Of a stretch of 64,000 nt of DNA, positions 8,328 to 18,577 are shown piece after piece. The notes under the pieces were generated by a model, which was given only the letters and a program-made list of their open reading frames with translations, did no database searches and was not told the origin of the DNA. The position numbers and the translations under genes were made by a program. The number at the start of each line of letters is the position of its first letter. The first letter of the stretch is position 1. Origin of the DNA: Microcella pacifica (GTDB taxonomy: Bacteria; Actinomycetota; Actinomycetes; Actinomycetales; Microbacteriaceae); assembly GCF_009371975.2 (NCBI RefSeq), contig NZ_VIKT02000001.1, forward strand, positions 535-64,534. The letters are read 5' to 3'.

Positions 8328-9371
8328 TCAGCGACGCCTCGTGGCGTCCTGCACCTCGCCGACGAGCTCCTCGATGATGTCCTCGAGGAAGAGGACGCCG
8401 CTGGTGCGGCCCTCGGCGTCGACGGCGCGCGCGAGGTGGGCACCCGAGCGCCGCATGATCGCGAGGGCATCTTCGAGGTCGGCCGTCGCGAGGATCGAGA
8501 CCAGACGACGGATGCGCTTGGGCGGCACCGGGTCGTCCTGCTCGTCCTCGGGCAGATCGATGACGTCCTTGAGGTGCAGGTAGCCGGTCGGCTCGCCGCG
8601 CTCGTCGACGAGCGGGTACCGGCTGAAGCCGCGCTGCGCGACCGCGCGTTCCAGGTCAATCGCCGAGGCGTCCTCCGGCAGGGCCACGAGCGTGTCGAGC
8701 GGCAGCGCGACGTCGTCGACGATCTTCGTCGTGAACTCGAACGCCGCCGAGAGGGCGCCCGAGGTATCCATGAGCAGCCCTTCCCGCGTGGACTGCTGCA
8801 CGATCGTCTCGACCTCCTCGAGCGTGAACGCGCTCGTGGCCTCGTCCTTCGGCTCGACCCCGAACAACCGCAGCACGCCGTTGGCGATGCCGTTGAGGCT
8901 CCAGATGATGGGGGCGAAGATGCGCGCGACGGTCACGAGGGGCGGCGCGAGGATGAGCACCGCGCGCGTCGGCAGCGAGAAGGAGAGGTTCTTGGGCACC
9001 ATCTCGCCGAGCACGACGTGCAGGTAGGAGACGAAGAGCAGCGCGATCGTGAAGGCGATGCCCGCGATCCACTCGGGGCCCAGCCCCGTGAGCTCGAGCG
9101 GAACCTCCAGGAGGTGCTTGATGGCCGGCTCCGAGACGTTGAGGATGAGGAGCGAGCACACCGTGATGCCCAGCTGGCTCGTCGCGAGCATGAGCGTCGC
9201 GTGCTCCATGGCCCACAGGGCCGTCTTCGCAGCCCGGGAGCCCTTCTCGGCGCGCGGCTCGATCTGGGAGCGCTTCGCCGAGATGACGGCGAACTCGGCG
9301 CCGACGAAGAAGGCGTTGCCCGCGAGCAGGATCACGAGCCACGCGATGCCCCACCAGTCAGATTCGCTCAT
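8328..9371 (-). CDS. CNNM/DUF21 membrane protein with CBS pair (hemolysin-C-like)
   Basis: 347 residues: a DUF21 transmembrane domain of three to four helices (1-190), then two CBS repeats (about 215-340) that contain SRYPLVDERGEPTGYLHLKDV and TSGVLFLEDIIEELVGE. The family is linked to divalent cation, mainly Mg2+, export or homeostasis. The C-terminal CorC/HlyC domain is missing, unlike its upstream partner. The start overlaps the stop of that partner (ATGA), so the two form one transcription unit and may form a heteromer. Confidence 0.85.
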   Translation of the reverse strand: MSESDWWGIAWLVILLAGNAFFVGAEFAVISAKRSQIEPRAEKGSRAAKTALWAMEHATLMLATSQLGITVCSLLILNVSEPAIKHLLEVPLELTGLGPEWIAGIAFTIALLFVSYLHVVLGEMVPKNLSFSLPTRAVLILAPPLVTVARIFAPIIWSLNGIANGVLRLFGVEPKDEATSAFTLEEVETIVQQSTREGLLMDTSGALSAAFEFTTKIVDDVALPLDTLVALPEDASAIDLERAVAQRGFSRYPLVDERGEPTGYLHLKDVIDLPEDEQDDPVPPKRIRRLVSILATADLEDALAIMRRSGAHLARAVDAEGRTSGVLFLEDIIEELVGEVQDATRRR

Positions 9372-10747
9372 CGCAGCTCACCCGCCTCGACGGTCTCGAC
9401 CTCGTCGCGGGCTCGCGGCGTGAAGCGCACGCGGTCGATGCGCCGCCCGTCGAGCCGCTCGATGCGGAAGGTCCCCTCAGGGATCTCGATCGTGTCGGCC
9501 ACCCGGGGCAGGCGCCCCAGTTCGGCCATGAGGTAGCCGCCCACGGTCTCCCACGGCCCGTCGTCGGGCACCGTGACGCCGGCGCGGTCGCGCAGCTCGT
9601 CAGGCCGGAGGATGCCGGGGAAGGTCAGCCAGTCGCGCGAGCGCACGACATCGACGATCGCGCGATCGTGCTCGTCGCTCACCTCGCCCACGAGCTCCTC
9701 GACGAGGTCTTCGAGCGTCGCGACGCCCGCCGTGCCGCCGTACTCGTCGACGACGATCGCCATCTGGTAGCCCTGGGCGCGCAGCTCACCGAGCAGGGTG
9801 TCGAGCTTCATGGTCTCGGGCACGCGCAGAGCATCCGACTGCAGGGCGCTCGCGGGAACATCCGCGCGCCGCTCCCGCGGCACGGCGACCGCCTGCTTGA
9901 CGTGCACGATGCCCACGATGTCGTCGATCGAGTCGTCGACGACGGGGAACCGGGAGTGCCCCGTGCGGCGCGCGAGGTCGATGACGTCCTGCGCAGAGTC
10001 TCCGCGCTCGACCGCCGCGACGCGGGGGCGGGGCGTCATGACGTCTTGCGCGGAGTGCTGCGAGAACGCGAGAGTGCGCGAGAGCAGCGTGGCCGTGTCG
10101 GCCTCCAGACTGCCCTGGCTCGCCGAGCGGCGCACGAGCGAGGCGAGCTCCTCGGCCGTGCGCGCACCGCTCAGCTCCTCCTTCGGGTCGACGCCCATCG
10201 CCCGCAGGAGCGTGTTCGCCGAGTTGTTGAGGAAGACGATCGCGGGGCGGAAGACGGTGGTGAACGCCCACTGGAACGGGATGACAAGCTTCGCAGTCTG
10301 CCGGGGCAGCGAGAGCGCGAAGTTCTTCGGCACAAGCTCACCGACGATCATCGACAGGAGCGTCGCGGCGACGATCGCGGTGACGGAGCCGACGGGTCGC
10401 ACGGCGGCCTCGGGCAGGCCCAGCGCCGTCAGCGGCCCGGCGAGCAAGCTCGAGATCGCGGGCTCCATCGTGTACCCCGTGAGGAGCGTCGTGAGCGTGA
10501 TGCCCAGCTGCGCGCTCGAGAGGTGCGTCGAGGTGATCTTGAGCGCCGAGATCGTCGGCCCGAGCCGCTTCTCACCCCGCGCTTGACGTGCCTCGAGCTC
10601 GGAGCGGTCGAGGTTGACGAGCGCGAACTCGCTCGCCACGAAAAGTCCGGTGCCGATCGTCAGCAGCACACCGAATCCGAGGAGAAGCCATTCGCCCCCT
10701 GGAAGGGCGCCGCCGGCGAGGGCGGCGCCGAAGACCTCAGCGCCCAC
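9368..10747 (-). CDS. CNNM/DUF21 membrane protein with CBS pair and CorC_HlyC domain
   Basis: 459 residues: DUF21 transmembrane region (15-200), CBS pair (about 220-340; [21 protein letters not shown] and the [21 protein letters not shown] block), then a CorC/HlyC-type C-terminal domain (about 360-440; [16 protein letters not shown]). This is the full-length paralogue of the downstream protein, to which it is translationally coupled. Likely role is Mg2+ or Co2+ transport at the cytoplasmic membrane. No obvious promoter box is seen just upstream of 10747. Confidence 0.85.
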   Translation of the reverse strand: MGAEVFGAALAGGALPGGEWLLLGFGVLLTIGTGLFVASEFALVNLDRSELEARQARGEKRLGPTISALKITSTHLSSAQLGITLTTLLTGYTMEPAISSLLAGPLTALGLPEAAVRPVGSVTAIVAATLLSMIVGELVPKNFALSLPRQTAKLVIPFQWAFTTVFRPAIVFLNNSANTLLRAMGVDPKEELSGARTAEELASLVRRSASQGSLEADTATLLSRTLAFSQHSAQDVMTPRPRVAAVERGDSAQDVIDLARRTGHSRFPVVDDSIDDIVGIVHVKQAVAVPRERRADVPASALQSDALRVPETMKLDTLLGELRAQGYQMAIVVDEYGGTAGVATLEDLVEELVGEVSDEHDRAIVDVVRSRDWLTFPGILRPDELRDRAGVTVPDDGPWETVGGYLMAELGRLPRVADTIEIPEGTFRIERLDGRRIDRVRFTPRARDEVETVEAGELR

Positions 10748-10867
10748 GGGCGGGACCCATCGCGCATCGGGCAGAAATCAGAGAGTGCGGACTATGAGGA
10801 GGCTCCGCAGGGGCTGACGGGGGTTCCATTATCGCGCCAGTATAGGGCCCCGCACGGGCTCCCCTCC

Positions 10868-10896
10868 TGCGAGTTCGCCTCCGTGCGAGTTCGCCT
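10868..10896. repeat. 13-bp direct repeat at the guaB1 3' end
   Basis: TGCGAGTTCGCCT occurs at 10868-10880 and again at 10884-10896 (period 16). The second copy reaches into the guaB1 stop codon. No function evident. Confidence 0.6.
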
Positions 10897-12334
10897 ACCA
10901 GGAGACCGACAGCGCCTTGCCCTCGTCGTACCCCGCAGCCGACTGCGTGCCCACCACGGCGCGGTCTCGGAACTGCTCGAGGGTCGAAGCGCCCGCATAC
11001 GTCATCGAGCTGCGCAGGCCCGACGTGATCATGTCGAGCAGGTCGTCGAGTGAGGGGCGCTCGGGGTCGAGGTAGATGCGCGAGCTGGAGATGCCCTCCG
11101 CGAAGAGAGTCTTGCGGGCGCGCTCGAAGGCGTCCAAGCGCCGGAACCGCTGCTCGACCGCTTTCGTCGAAGCCATACCCCAGCTGCTCTTGAACGCGCG
11201 CCCCGTGTCGTCGAGCTCGATGTCGCCGGGCGACTCGAGAGTGCCCGCGAACCACGAGCCGATCATGACGGCCGAGGCTCCCGCCGCGAGCGCCAGCGCC
11301 ACGTCGCGCGGGTACCGCACTCCCCCGTCGGCCCACACCCGTGCGCCGTGCTCACGAGCCGCCTCCGCCGTCTCGAGCACCGCCGAGAACTGCGGGCGCC
11401 CGACCGCGGTCATCATGCGCGTCGTGCACATCGCCCCCGGCCCCACGCCGACCTTCAGGACGTCTGCCCCCGCCTGTGCGAGCTCGACGGCCGCCTCCGC
11501 GGTGACGACATTGCCCGCGACGATCGGTACGCCGAGGTTGCGCGCGCTTACCTCGCGAATGGCCTGCACCATCTGCTCCTGGTGGCCGTGCGCCGTGTCG
11601 AGCACGAGCACGTCGACACCCGCCTCGACGAGGGCCGCGGCCCGCTCGGCGGGCTCACGCGTGATGCCGACCGCTGCGGCGACGCGCAGCCGGCCGTGAG
11701 CATCCAGAGCAGGAGGGTAGATCGTCGACCGCACGGCGCTGCGGGCGCTCAGCGTCGCGATGATCTCGCCGTGGTGCCGCACCGCGACCGCCTCGACGCC
11801 CGCGGCCTCGATGAGGGCGAACGCCGCACGGGAGTCGGTGACATCCTCATCGTCGATGGCGGGAATTGCATCGGCCACGACGTCGGTGATCGGCGCGTCG
11901 GGCAGCCAGTGGCGCAGCGCCGACACCGGGAGGCACCGAGACGGACGCCCCTCGGCGTCGAGAATCGTCACGACCGCCCCCGGGGAGTCGTAGGCGCGCG
12001 CGAGGGCCTGCCCGACCGTCGCGTCAGCGGGGATGCGCACGAGCGGGTCGTACAGGGTGGGGGCACCCTTGACGTGCTGGATCGCCGCATCGAGATCCTG
12101 CAGGGCGAGGTCCTGCGGCAGAACGCCCAGACCACCGCGGCGCGCCATCGCGGCCGCGAGCCGCGGCCCCGTGACCGAGGTCATGTTGGCGGCGACGAGC
12201 GGCATGCGCAGGCCGCACGCATCCGCGACCGTGAGATCGACGGAGAGCCTGCTGCCGACGCTCGAGCGCTGCGGCACGAGGAATACGTCAGAGTAGGTCA
12301 GGTCGTGGGAGGGACGCTCGCTAAGGAATCGCAC
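10895..12334 (-). CDS. guaB1: GuaB1-family IMP dehydrogenase paralogue, likely GMP reductase
   Basis: 479 residues, GTG start. IMPDH/GMPR TIM barrel with a CBS pair inserted (about 95-205). Visible are the substrate region MPLVAANMTSVTG, the CBS-like ITDVVADAIPAIDDEDVTDS, the NAD and phosphate loop VDVLVLDTAHGH, and the catalytic loop VGVGPGAMCTTRMMT with its Cys. Mycobacterial GuaB1 proteins are reported to act as GMP reductases, returning GMP to IMP, and not as IMPDH. The start is fixed by TAGCGT lying 6 nt upstream; an ATG two bases further upstream is out of frame. Divergent from kgd. Confidence 0.85.
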   Translation of the reverse strand: MRFLSERPSHDLTYSDVFLVPQRSSVGSRLSVDLTVADACGLRMPLVAANMTSVTGPRLAAAMARRGGLGVLPQDLALQDLDAAIQHVKGAPTLYDPLVRIPADATVGQALARAYDSPGAVVTILDAEGRPSRCLPVSALRHWLPDAPITDVVADAIPAIDDEDVTDSRAAFALIEAAGVEAVAVRHHGEIIATLSARSAVRSTIYPPALDAHGRLRVAAAVGITREPAERAAALVEAGVDVLVLDTAHGHQEQMVQAIREVSARNLGVPIVAGNVVTAEAAVELAQAGADVLKVGVGPGAMCTTRMMTAVGRPQFSAVLETAEAAREHGARVWADGGVRYPRDVALALAAGASAVMIGSWFAGTLESPGDIELDDTGRAFKSSWGMASTKAVEQRFRRLDAFERARKTLFAEGISSSRIYLDPERPSLDDLLDMITSGLRSSMTYAGASTLEQFRDRAVVGTQSAAGYDEGKALSVSW

Positions 12335-12340
12335 ATATTA

Positions 12341-12346
12341 ACGCTA
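12341..12346 (-). promoter_or_regulatory. -10 box TAGCGT of guaB1
   Basis: Six nt (taatat in mRNA sense) separate it from the GTG start; predicts a leaderless mRNA. Confidence 0.55.
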
Positions 12347-12401
12347 CCGGCACGGCCTGCACGGCTCGGACGCAGCCTGCGAGCGGTTAAGCTAGTGACC
12401 A

Positions 12402-12426
12402 CTGCGGTTCAGCGGGTGAACCGCAG
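12402..12426 (+). promoter_or_regulatory. Inverted repeat in the kgd leader
   Basis: CTGCGGTTC and GAACCGCAG form a perfect 9-bp dyad with a 7-nt loop, ending 39 nt before the kgd start. It could be an operator or an RNA hairpin in the 5' leader. Confidence 0.45.
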
Positions 12427-12465
12427 CGCGACAACAACTAGCGAAGCGAAAGTGGGCGGTCGGCC

Positions 12466-15400
12466 GTGTCAAGCCAAGTGACCGGATCGAGCTCCGACGG
12501 CACAGCCTCGGGCGAGTTCGGTGCCAACGAATGGCTCGTGGACGAGCTGTACGAGCAGTACAAGGACGACAAGAACGCCGTAGACCCCTCCTGGTGGCCC
12601 ATTCTGGAGCGCTACCACCAGTCGGCGACCACCGACTCGCAGCCGGCGCCGACCACGACAGTGACGATTCCCGACGTGCCGGTGCCCGCCTCGACGCCCA
12701 CCGCGGCGCCCGCCTCCGTGCCCGCGGCCTCCGTGCCCGCGGCCTCCGTGCCCATCACGGGCAGCCAGCCCATCGCGCGCACCACCTCGATCGCTCCGCA
12801 GCCGCAGCCGATCCCCGCCCAGGCGCCCTCGACGGCGTCGGTCCCCGTCGCGGCGGAGGACCAGGAGGCGCCCACGGAGGACATCGTGACGCCGCTCAAG
12901 GGCATGGCGAAGGCCCTCGCGACGAACATGGACGCGAGCCTCACCGTCCCGACCGCGACGAGTGTGCGCACCATTCCCGCGAAGCTCCTCATCGACAACC
13001 GCATCGTCATCAACAACCACCTCATGCGCGCGCGCGGCGGCAAAGTGTCGTTCACCCACCTCATCGCGTGGGCCATGATCCAGGCGCTCAAGGAGTTCCC
13101 GAGCCAGAACGTCTACTACGACGAGGTCGACGGCAAGCCCGTCGTCGTGACGCCCGGGCACCTCAACCTCGGCATCGCGATCGACCTCCCCAAGCCGGAC
13201 GGCACGCGCGCCCTCATGGTGCCCGGCATCAAGAAGTGCGAGTCGCTCTCCTTCCACGAATTCCTCACCGCCTATGAGGACGTCGTCAAGCGGGCCCGCG
13301 ACAACAAGCTCGCCGCCGAGGACTTCCAGGGCAACACGATCTCCCTCACCAACCCGGGCGGCATCGGCACCGTGCACTCCGTGCCGCGGCTCATGCGCGG
13401 CCAGGGCGCGATCATCGGCGCCGGTGCGCTCGAGTACCCGGCCGAGTTCCAGGGCATGTCGGCCGCGACGCTCGCCGAGCTCGGCGTGGGCAAGACCATC
13501 ACGCTCACGAGCACGTACGACCACCGCGTCATCCAGGGCGCGGGCAGCGGCGAGTTCCTCAAGAAGGTGCACGAGTTGCTCATCGGCGACCGCCACTTCT
13601 ACGAGGGCATCTTCGCCGACCTGAGAATCCCCTACGACCCGATCCACTGGGCCCAGGACATCCATGTCGACCTCGCCGACGACGTCAACAAGACGGCGCG
13701 CGTGCAGGAGCTCATCAACTCGTACCGCGTGCGCGGCCACATGATGGCCGACGTCGACCCGCTCGAGTACCGCCAGCGCTCGCACCCCGACCTCGACATC
13801 GCGAGCCACGGGCTCACCTTCTGGGATCTCGACCGCGAGTTCGTCGCGGGCGGATTCGGCGGCCGGCGCAATGCGCTGCTTCGCGAGATTCTCGGCGTTC
13901 TGCGCGACACCTACTGCCGCACCGTGGGCGTCGAGTACATGCACATTCAGGAGCCGCAGCAGCGCCGCTGGTTCCAGTCCCACCTCGAGAAGCCCTACGA
14001 GAAGCCGACGCACGACGAGCAGATGCGCATCCTCGGCAAGCTCAACCAGGCCGAGGCTTTCGAGACCTTCCTGCAGACGAAGTTCGTCGGCCAGAAGCGG
14101 TTCAGCCTCGAGGGCGGCGAGAGCGTCATCCCGCTCCTCGACGAGATCCTCCAAGGGGCCGCCGAGCAGGGCCTCGACGAGGTCGCGATCGGCATGGCCC
14201 ACCGCGGCCGCCTCAACGTGCTCGCGAACATCGCCGGCAAGACCTACGGTCAGATCTTCCGCGAGTTCGAGGGCACGCAGGACCCGAAGTCGGTGCAGGG
14301 CTCCGGCGACGTCAAGTACCACCTCGGCACCGAGGGCGTCTTCACCTCGGCGAGCGGCCAGCAGATCGAGGTCTCTCTCGCCGCGAACCCCTCCCACCTC
14401 GAGGCCGTCGACGGCGTGCTCGAGGGCATCGTGCGGGCGAAGCAGGACCGCAAGGGCGATGGCGCCTTCAGCACCCTCCCCGTGCTCATCCACGGCGACG
14501 CGGCCATGGCCGGCCAGGGCGTCGTGCTCGAGACCCTGCAGCTCAGCCAGCTGCGTGGCTACCGCACGGGCGGCACGATCCACGTCGTCGTCAACAACCA
14601 GGTGGGCTTCACGACGCCCCCCGGCGAGGGCCGCTCCTCGATCTACTCGACCGACGTCGCGAAGACCATCCAGGCCCCGATCCTGCACGTCAACGGCGAC
14701 GACCCCGAGGCCGTCGTGCGCGTCGCGGCGCTCGCCTTCGCGTATCGGCAGGAGTTCAAGCGCGACATCGTCATCGACCTCGTGTGCTACCGCCGTCGCG
14801 GCCACAACGAGGGCGACGACCCCTCGATGACGCAGCCGCTCATGTACAACCTCATCGAGGCCAAGCGCAGCGTGCGCACCCTCTACACGGAGGCCCTCGT
14901 CGGTCGCGGCGACATCACCGAGGAAGAGTTCGAGAACGCCCACAAAGACTTCCAGGAGCGCCTCGAGGTCGCCTTCGCCGAGACCCACGCCGCGCAGACC
15001 GGCACGATTCCCGTGGTGGGCGGCACGGCGGGGCGTGAGGATGCGGGCTCGCCCGCCGGCGAGCCCGAGTCGACCGGGGTCGACGCCGCCGTCATCGCCC
15101 ACATCGGCGAGGCGCACGACAACCCGCCCGCGGGCTTCACCGTGCACTCCAAGCTGCAGGCCATGCTCAAGAAGCGCGTCGAGATGAGCCGCAACGGCGG
15201 CATCGACTGGGGCTTCGGCGAGCTACTCGCCCTCGGGTCGGTGCTCATGGAGGGCACGCCCGTGCGTCTCTCGGGCCAGGACGCCCGGCGCGGCACCTTC
15301 GTGCAGCGCCACGCCGTCCTGCACGACCGGGTCAACGGTCAGGAGTGGCTGCCGCTCGCGAACCTCAGCGAGAACCAGGCGAAGTTCTGGATCTACGACT

Positions 15401-16221
15401 CTCTCCTGAGCGAGTACGCCGCGATGGGCTTCGAGTACGGCTACTCCGTCGAGCGCCCCGATGCGCTCGTGCTGTGGGAGGCGCAGTTCGGCGACTTCGC
15501 CAACGGTGCGCAGACCATCATCGACGAGTTCATCTCCTCCGCCGAGCAGAAGTGGGCGCAGCGCTCGAGCGTCGTGCTCCTCCTGCCGCACGGCTACGAG
15601 GGCCAGGGGCCCGACCACTCCTCGGCCCGCATCGAGCGGTTCCTGCAGCTCGCCGCCGAGAACAACATGGTGATCGCCCGGCCGTCCACGCCGGCCTCGT
15701 ACTTCCACCTCTTGCGCCGCCAGGCCTACGCGCGCCCGCGCCGCCCCCTCATCGTCTTCACGCCGAAGGCGATGCTGCGCCTGCGGGGTGCGACGAGCGA
15801 GGTCGCCGACTTCACGTCCGGTCGCTTCGAGCCCGTGATCGACGACGCGACGATCAGCGACCCGGGCTCGGTGCGGCGCGTACTGCTGCACGCGGGCAAG
15901 ATCCACTACGACCTCAAGGGCGAGATCGAGAAGCGCGGCACGAAGGGCGTCGCCCTCGTGCGGCTCGAGCAGTTCTACCCTCTGCCCGAGGACGCCCTGC
16001 GCGAGGTCATCGAGCGCTACTCGAACGCCGAGCTCGTGTGGGTGCAGGACGAGCCCGAGAACCAGGGAGCGTGGCCGTTCTTCACGATCGAGCTCGCCAA
16101 GCGCGGCATGAAGTCGGTGCGCGTCGTCTCGCGGCACGCCTCCGCGTCACCCGCGACGGGCTCGAGCAAGCGCAGCGCGCAGGAGCACGCCGACATCATG
16201 GACGCGGCGCTGGCTGACTGA
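12466..16221 (+). CDS. kgd: Multifunctional 2-oxoglutarate decarboxylase/dehydrogenase E1 with fused E2 succinyltransferase domain
   Basis: 1251 residues. It supplies the E1 and E2 functions of the actinobacterial 2-oxoglutarate dehydrogenase complex in the TCA cycle. Order: short N-terminal helix ([15 protein letters not shown], 21-35), an Ala/Pro/Val linker (60-140) containing tandem ASVPA units, an E2-type catalytic domain without lipoyl domain (145-390; catalytic [17 protein letters not shown]), then the ThDP-dependent E1 region ([24 protein letters not shown], the ThDP/Mg block [26 protein letters not shown]) and the transketolase C-terminal domain. Length and architecture match mycobacterial Kgd and corynebacterial OdhA. 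GTG start with no strong ribosome-binding site. The activity is usually controlled by an FHA protein (GarA/OdhI), not visible here. Confidence 0.95.
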   Translation: MSSQVTGSSSDGTASGEFGANEWLVDELYEQYKDDKNAVDPSWWPILERYHQSATTDSQPAPTTTVTIPDVPVPASTPTAAPASVPAASVPAASVPITGSQPIARTTSIAPQPQPIPAQAPSTASVPVAAEDQEAPTEDIVTPLKGMAKALATNMDASLTVPTATSVRTIPAKLLIDNRIVINNHLMRARGGKVSFTHLIAWAMIQALKEFPSQNVYYDEVDGKPVVVTPGHLNLGIAIDLPKPDGTRALMVPGIKKCESLSFHEFLTAYEDVVKRARDNKLAAEDFQGNTISLTNPGGIGTVHSVPRLMRGQGAIIGAGALEYPAEFQGMSAATLAELGVGKTITLTSTYDHRVIQGAGSGEFLKKVHELLIGDRHFYEGIFADLRIPYDPIHWAQDIHVDLADDVNKTARVQELINSYRVRGHMMADVDPLEYRQRSHPDLDIASHGLTFWDLDREFVAGGFGGRRNALLREILGVLRDTYCRTVGVEYMHIQEPQQRRWFQSHLEKPYEKPTHDEQMRILGKLNQAEAFETFLQTKFVGQKRFSLEGGESVIPLLDEILQGAAEQGLDEVAIGMAHRGRLNVLANIAGKTYGQIFREFEGTQDPKSVQGSGDVKYHLGTEGVFTSASGQQIEVSLAANPSHLEAVDGVLEGIVRAKQDRKGDGAFSTLPVLIHGDAAMAGQGVVLETLQLSQLRGYRTGGTIHVVVNNQVGFTTPPGEGRSSIYSTDVAKTIQAPILHVNGDDPEAVVRVAALAFAYRQEFKRDIVIDLVCYRRRGHNEGDDPSMTQPLMYNLIEAKRSVRTLYTEALVGRGDITEEEFENAHKDFQERLEVAFAETHAAQTGTIPVVGGTAGREDAGSPAGEPESTGVDAAVIAHIGEAHDNPPAGFTVHSKLQAMLKKRVEMSRNGGIDWGFGELLALGSVLMEGTPVRLSGQDARRGTFVQRHAVLHDRVNGQEWLPLANLSENQAKFWIYDSLLSEYAAMGFEYGYSVERPDALVLWEAQFGDFANGAQTIIDEFISSAEQKWAQRSSVVLLLPHGYEGQGPDHSSARIERFLQLAAENNMVIARPSTPASYFHLLRRQAYARPRRPLIVFTPKAMLRLRGATSEVADFTSGRFEPVIDDATISDPGSVRRVLLHAGKIHYDLKGEIEKRGTKGVALVRLEQFYPLPEDALREVIERYSNAELVWVQDEPENQGAWPFFTIELAKRGMKSVRVVSRHASASPATGSSKRSAQEHADIMDAALAD
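12712..12753 (+). repeat. 15-bp tandem repeat in the kgd linker
   Basis: The unit GCCTCCGTGCCCGCG is repeated 2.8 times and encodes ASVPA repeats in the flexible linker before the E2 domain. Length variation between strains is likely. Confidence 0.8.
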
Positions 16222-16229
16222 GCAGTGCT

Positions 16230-16454
16230 TTAGCTCAAGCGCGCCACGATCATCGCCTTGAGGTCGTCGGGGGCGGTCTCCTGACACGCCTCCTTGACCT
16301 TGCTGCTGAGGGTGAGCCCCACGAGGTGCTCGGCCGAGCAGTCGTCGCAGTTCGCGAGGTGCTCGCGAATGTCGGCGCACTCGGCGGCACTCAACTCGTT
16401 GTGCAGAAACTCCTCGAGCTCTGCCTTGGCCTTGTCGCAACCGCAGTCCGTCAT
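16230..16454 (-). CDS. rsrA: Zinc-binding anti-sigma factor of the RsrA family
   Basis: 74 residues. RsrA-type anti-sigma factors hold SigR inactive until disulfide stress oxidises their zinc thiolates. The ZAS signature H-x3-C-x2-C is present as His 32, Cys 36, Cys 39, and the N-terminal Cys 4/Cys 6 supply the fourth ligand. The start overlaps the sigR stop (ATGA), the usual coupled arrangement. The 3' end converges on kgd with 8 nt between the stops. Confidence 0.9.
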   Translation of the reverse strand: MTDCGCDKAKAELEEFLHNELSAAECADIREHLANCDDCSAEHLVGLTLSSKVKEACQETAPDDLKAMIVARLS

Positions 16455-17116
16455 GTCGTGCCCTTTCTCGCGGTGCTCGCCGGAATGGTCGACGCGGTCA
16501 TGCCGCGCTCGCGGGCATAGTCGGCGAGCAGCTCCCTCAGCAACCGTCGGCCGCGGTGGAGGCGGCTCATGACGGTTCCGACGGGAGTCTTCATGATGTC
16601 GGCGATCTCCTGGTACGCGAACCCCTCCACGTCGGCGAGGTACACCGCGAGGCGGAAGTCTTCGGGGATCGATTGCAGAGCATCCTTGACGGCGCTCGAC
16701 GGCATGCGGTCGATCGCCTCGGCCTCCGCTGATCGCGTGACCGTCGTGGTCGCCGACTCGGCGCCACCGAGCTGCCAGTCCTCAAGCTCGTCGATCGTGC
16801 CCTGATAGGGGTCGCGCTGCTTCTTGCGATAGATGTTGATGTAGGTGTTGGTGAGGATCCGGTAGAGCCACGCCTTGATGTTCGTGCCCTGCTCGAACTG
16901 CCCGAAAGCAGCGAACGCCTTCACGAAGGTCTCCTGCACGAGGTCGGCCGCATCCGCCGGATTCCGCGTCATACGCATGGCCGCACCGTAGAGCTGATCC
17001 ATGAGAGGCAGAGCCTGGTCGTGGAACAGCCGTCGTCTCTCGCTCAACTCGTCGCTCATCAGGGCCCACTCTACTGTCGAGGGCCGTGCGGGTGCCTCGA
17101 GAAGGCTCGTCGCCAT
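16451..17116 (-). CDS. sigR: ECF sigma factor SigR/SigH (thiol-oxidative stress)
   Basis: 221 residues. Sigma region 2 spans about 30-110 ([43 protein letters not shown]), and region 4 spans about 150-205 ([39 protein letters not shown]). Start 17116 is chosen because AAGGGAG lies 8 nt upstream. The gene lies directly upstream of and overlaps rsrA, and diverges from aroA as in other actinobacteria. It probably drives thioredoxin and mycothiol-recycling genes. I did not find a convincing SigR-type autopromoter (GGAAT-GTT) in the 51-nt gap to aroA. Confidence 0.92.
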   Translation of the reverse strand: MATSLLEAPARPSTVEWALMSDELSERRRLFHDQALPLMDQLYGAAMRMTRNPADAADLVQETFVKAFAAFGQFEQGTNIKAWLYRILTNTYINIYRKKQRDPYQGTIDELEDWQLGGAESATTTVTRSAEAEAIDRMPSSAVKDALQSIPEDFRLAVYLADVEGFAYQEIADIMKTPVGTVMSRLHRGRRLLRELLADYARERGMTASTIPASTARKGTT

Positions 17117-17152
17117 AGAGTGCTCCCTTCGGTGAGTGATCGTGCGGGCCGA

Positions 17153-17158
17153 TACTGT
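17153..17158 (+). promoter_or_regulatory. -10 box TACTGT of aroA
   Basis: The spacer to the ATG is 9 nt, so the leader would be at most a few nt. Confidence 0.45.
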
Positions 17159-17167
17159 AGGTAACCG

Positions 17168-18577
17168 ATGCAGGTCTTCACCTATTCCAGCCCGCGATTC
17201 TCTCCCTACGGCGACGAGGATCGATCCGAGGCCTCCGACGCTCCCCCCGCGGGCGGAGCCTGGCGCGCACCGCGCGCGAGCCACCCCCTGCAGGCGCGAC
17301 TGAGCCTGCCCGGCTCGAAGAGCCTCACGAATCGCGAGCTCGTGCTCGCCGCCCTCGCCGACGGCACCTCGGTGCTGCGGCGGCCGCTCATCTCGCGCGA
17401 CTCCGAGCTCATGATCGAGGCACTGCGCTCTCTCGGCGTCGAGATCGAGCGCATCGACGGGGACGGCGGGTTCGGCCCCGACCTGCGCATCACCCCGCCC
17501 GACGAGCTGTCGGGCAGCACGACGATCGACTGCGGGCTCGCGGGCACGGTCATGCGCTTCCTCCCCCCTCTCGCCGCGCTGGCGCTCGGCCCCGTGGCCT
17601 TCGACGGCGACGAGGCTGCGCGGCGTCGACCCATGCGCGCGACGATCGAGGCCCTGCGGGCTCTCGGAGTCGACGTCAACGACGACGGTCGCGGAGCCCT
17701 TCCGTTCAGCCTGTGGGGGTCGGGATCCGTGCAGGGCGGCGAGCTCTCCATCGACGCCTCCGCGTCGAGCCAGTTCGTGTCGGGGCTCCTGCTCGCGGCA
17801 CCCCGGTTCGAGCGCGGCCTCGTTCTGCGGCACACCGGTGAGCGCCTGCCTTCCCTCCCGCACATCGCCATGACGATCGAGACCCTGCGGCGGCGGGGCG
17901 TGCAGGTCGACAACCCTGAGCCGGGGCTGTGGGCCGTGCATCCCGGCCCCATCGCGGCGACCGAGACCGACATCGAACCCGACCTCTCCAACGCCGCGCC
18001 CTTCCTCGTCGCCGCCATCGTCGCGGGCGGCACCGTCGCGATCGAGGACTGGCCCGAGTCGACGACCCAGGTGGGCGCCGACCTCGAGCACCTCCTACCC
18101 CGATTCGGCGCGCGCGTGCACCGCGAGGGCGGCACTCTCGTGGTCGACGGAGGCGACGGTGTGTGCGGCGGAGCCTCGTTCCCCGGCGTCGACCTCGATC
18201 TCTCCACGGGGGGCGAGCTCGCACCCGCGCTCATCGCGCTCGCCGCGCTCGCCTCGAGCCCGAGCACCTTCCGCGGCATCGAGCACCTGCGAGGCCACGA
18301 GACGAATCGGCTCGCCGCCCTCGTCGCCGAGATCTCCGCCGTCGGCGGGGAGGCTGTGGAACTCGAGGACGGCGTGGCGGTGACCCCGGCGACCCTGCAC
18401 GGTGGCCCCTGGCGCGCGTACGAGGATCACCGCATGGCGACGGCGGGTGCCATCGTCGGGCTCGCGGTCGACGACGTCGAGATCGACGACATCGGGACGA
18501 CGGCGAAGACGCTGCCGCAGTTTCCCGAACTGTGGCAGCGCATGCTGGCCACCAACGGGGGCGATTCCACGCCGTGA
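17168..18577 (+). CDS. aroA: 3-phosphoshikimate 1-carboxyvinyltransferase (EPSP synthase)
   Basis: 469 residues. Catalyses EPSP formation from shikimate-3-phosphate and PEP in aromatic amino acid synthesis. Motifs: [17 protein letters not shown] (PEP/S3P site, about 40-57), [54 protein letters not shown] and [14 protein letters not shown]. The first 30-40 residues form a non-conserved, Ala/Pro-rich extension, so a later start cannot be excluded. First gene of the overlapping aroA-rsgA-hisN cluster conserved next to sigR in actinobacteria. Confidence 0.93.
   Translation: MQVFTYSSPRFSPYGDEDRSEASDAPPAGGAWRAPRASHPLQARLSLPGSKSLTNRELVLAALADGTSVLRRPLISRDSELMIEALRSLGVEIERIDGDGGFGPDLRITPPDELSGSTTIDCGLAGTVMRFLPPLAALALGPVAFDGDEAARRRPMRATIEALRALGVDVNDDGRGALPFSLWGSGSVQGGELSIDASASSQFVSGLLLAAPRFERGLVLRHTGERLPSLPHIAMTIETLRRRGVQVDNPEPGLWAVHPGPIAATETDIEPDLSNAAPFLVAAIVAGGTVAIEDWPESTTQVGADLEHLLPRFGARVHREGGTLVVDGGDGVCGGASFPGVDLDLSTGGELAPALIALAALASSPSTFRGIEHLRGHETNRLAALVAEISAVGGEAVELEDGVAVTPATLHGGPWRAYEDHRMATAGAIVGLAVDDVEIDDIGTTAKTLPQFPELWQRMLATNGGDSTP

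Noticed and set aside
17117-17167. SigR-type autoregulated promoter between sigR and aroA
   Set aside because: No GGAAT/GTT pair with proper spacing was found on the sigR strand in this short gap.
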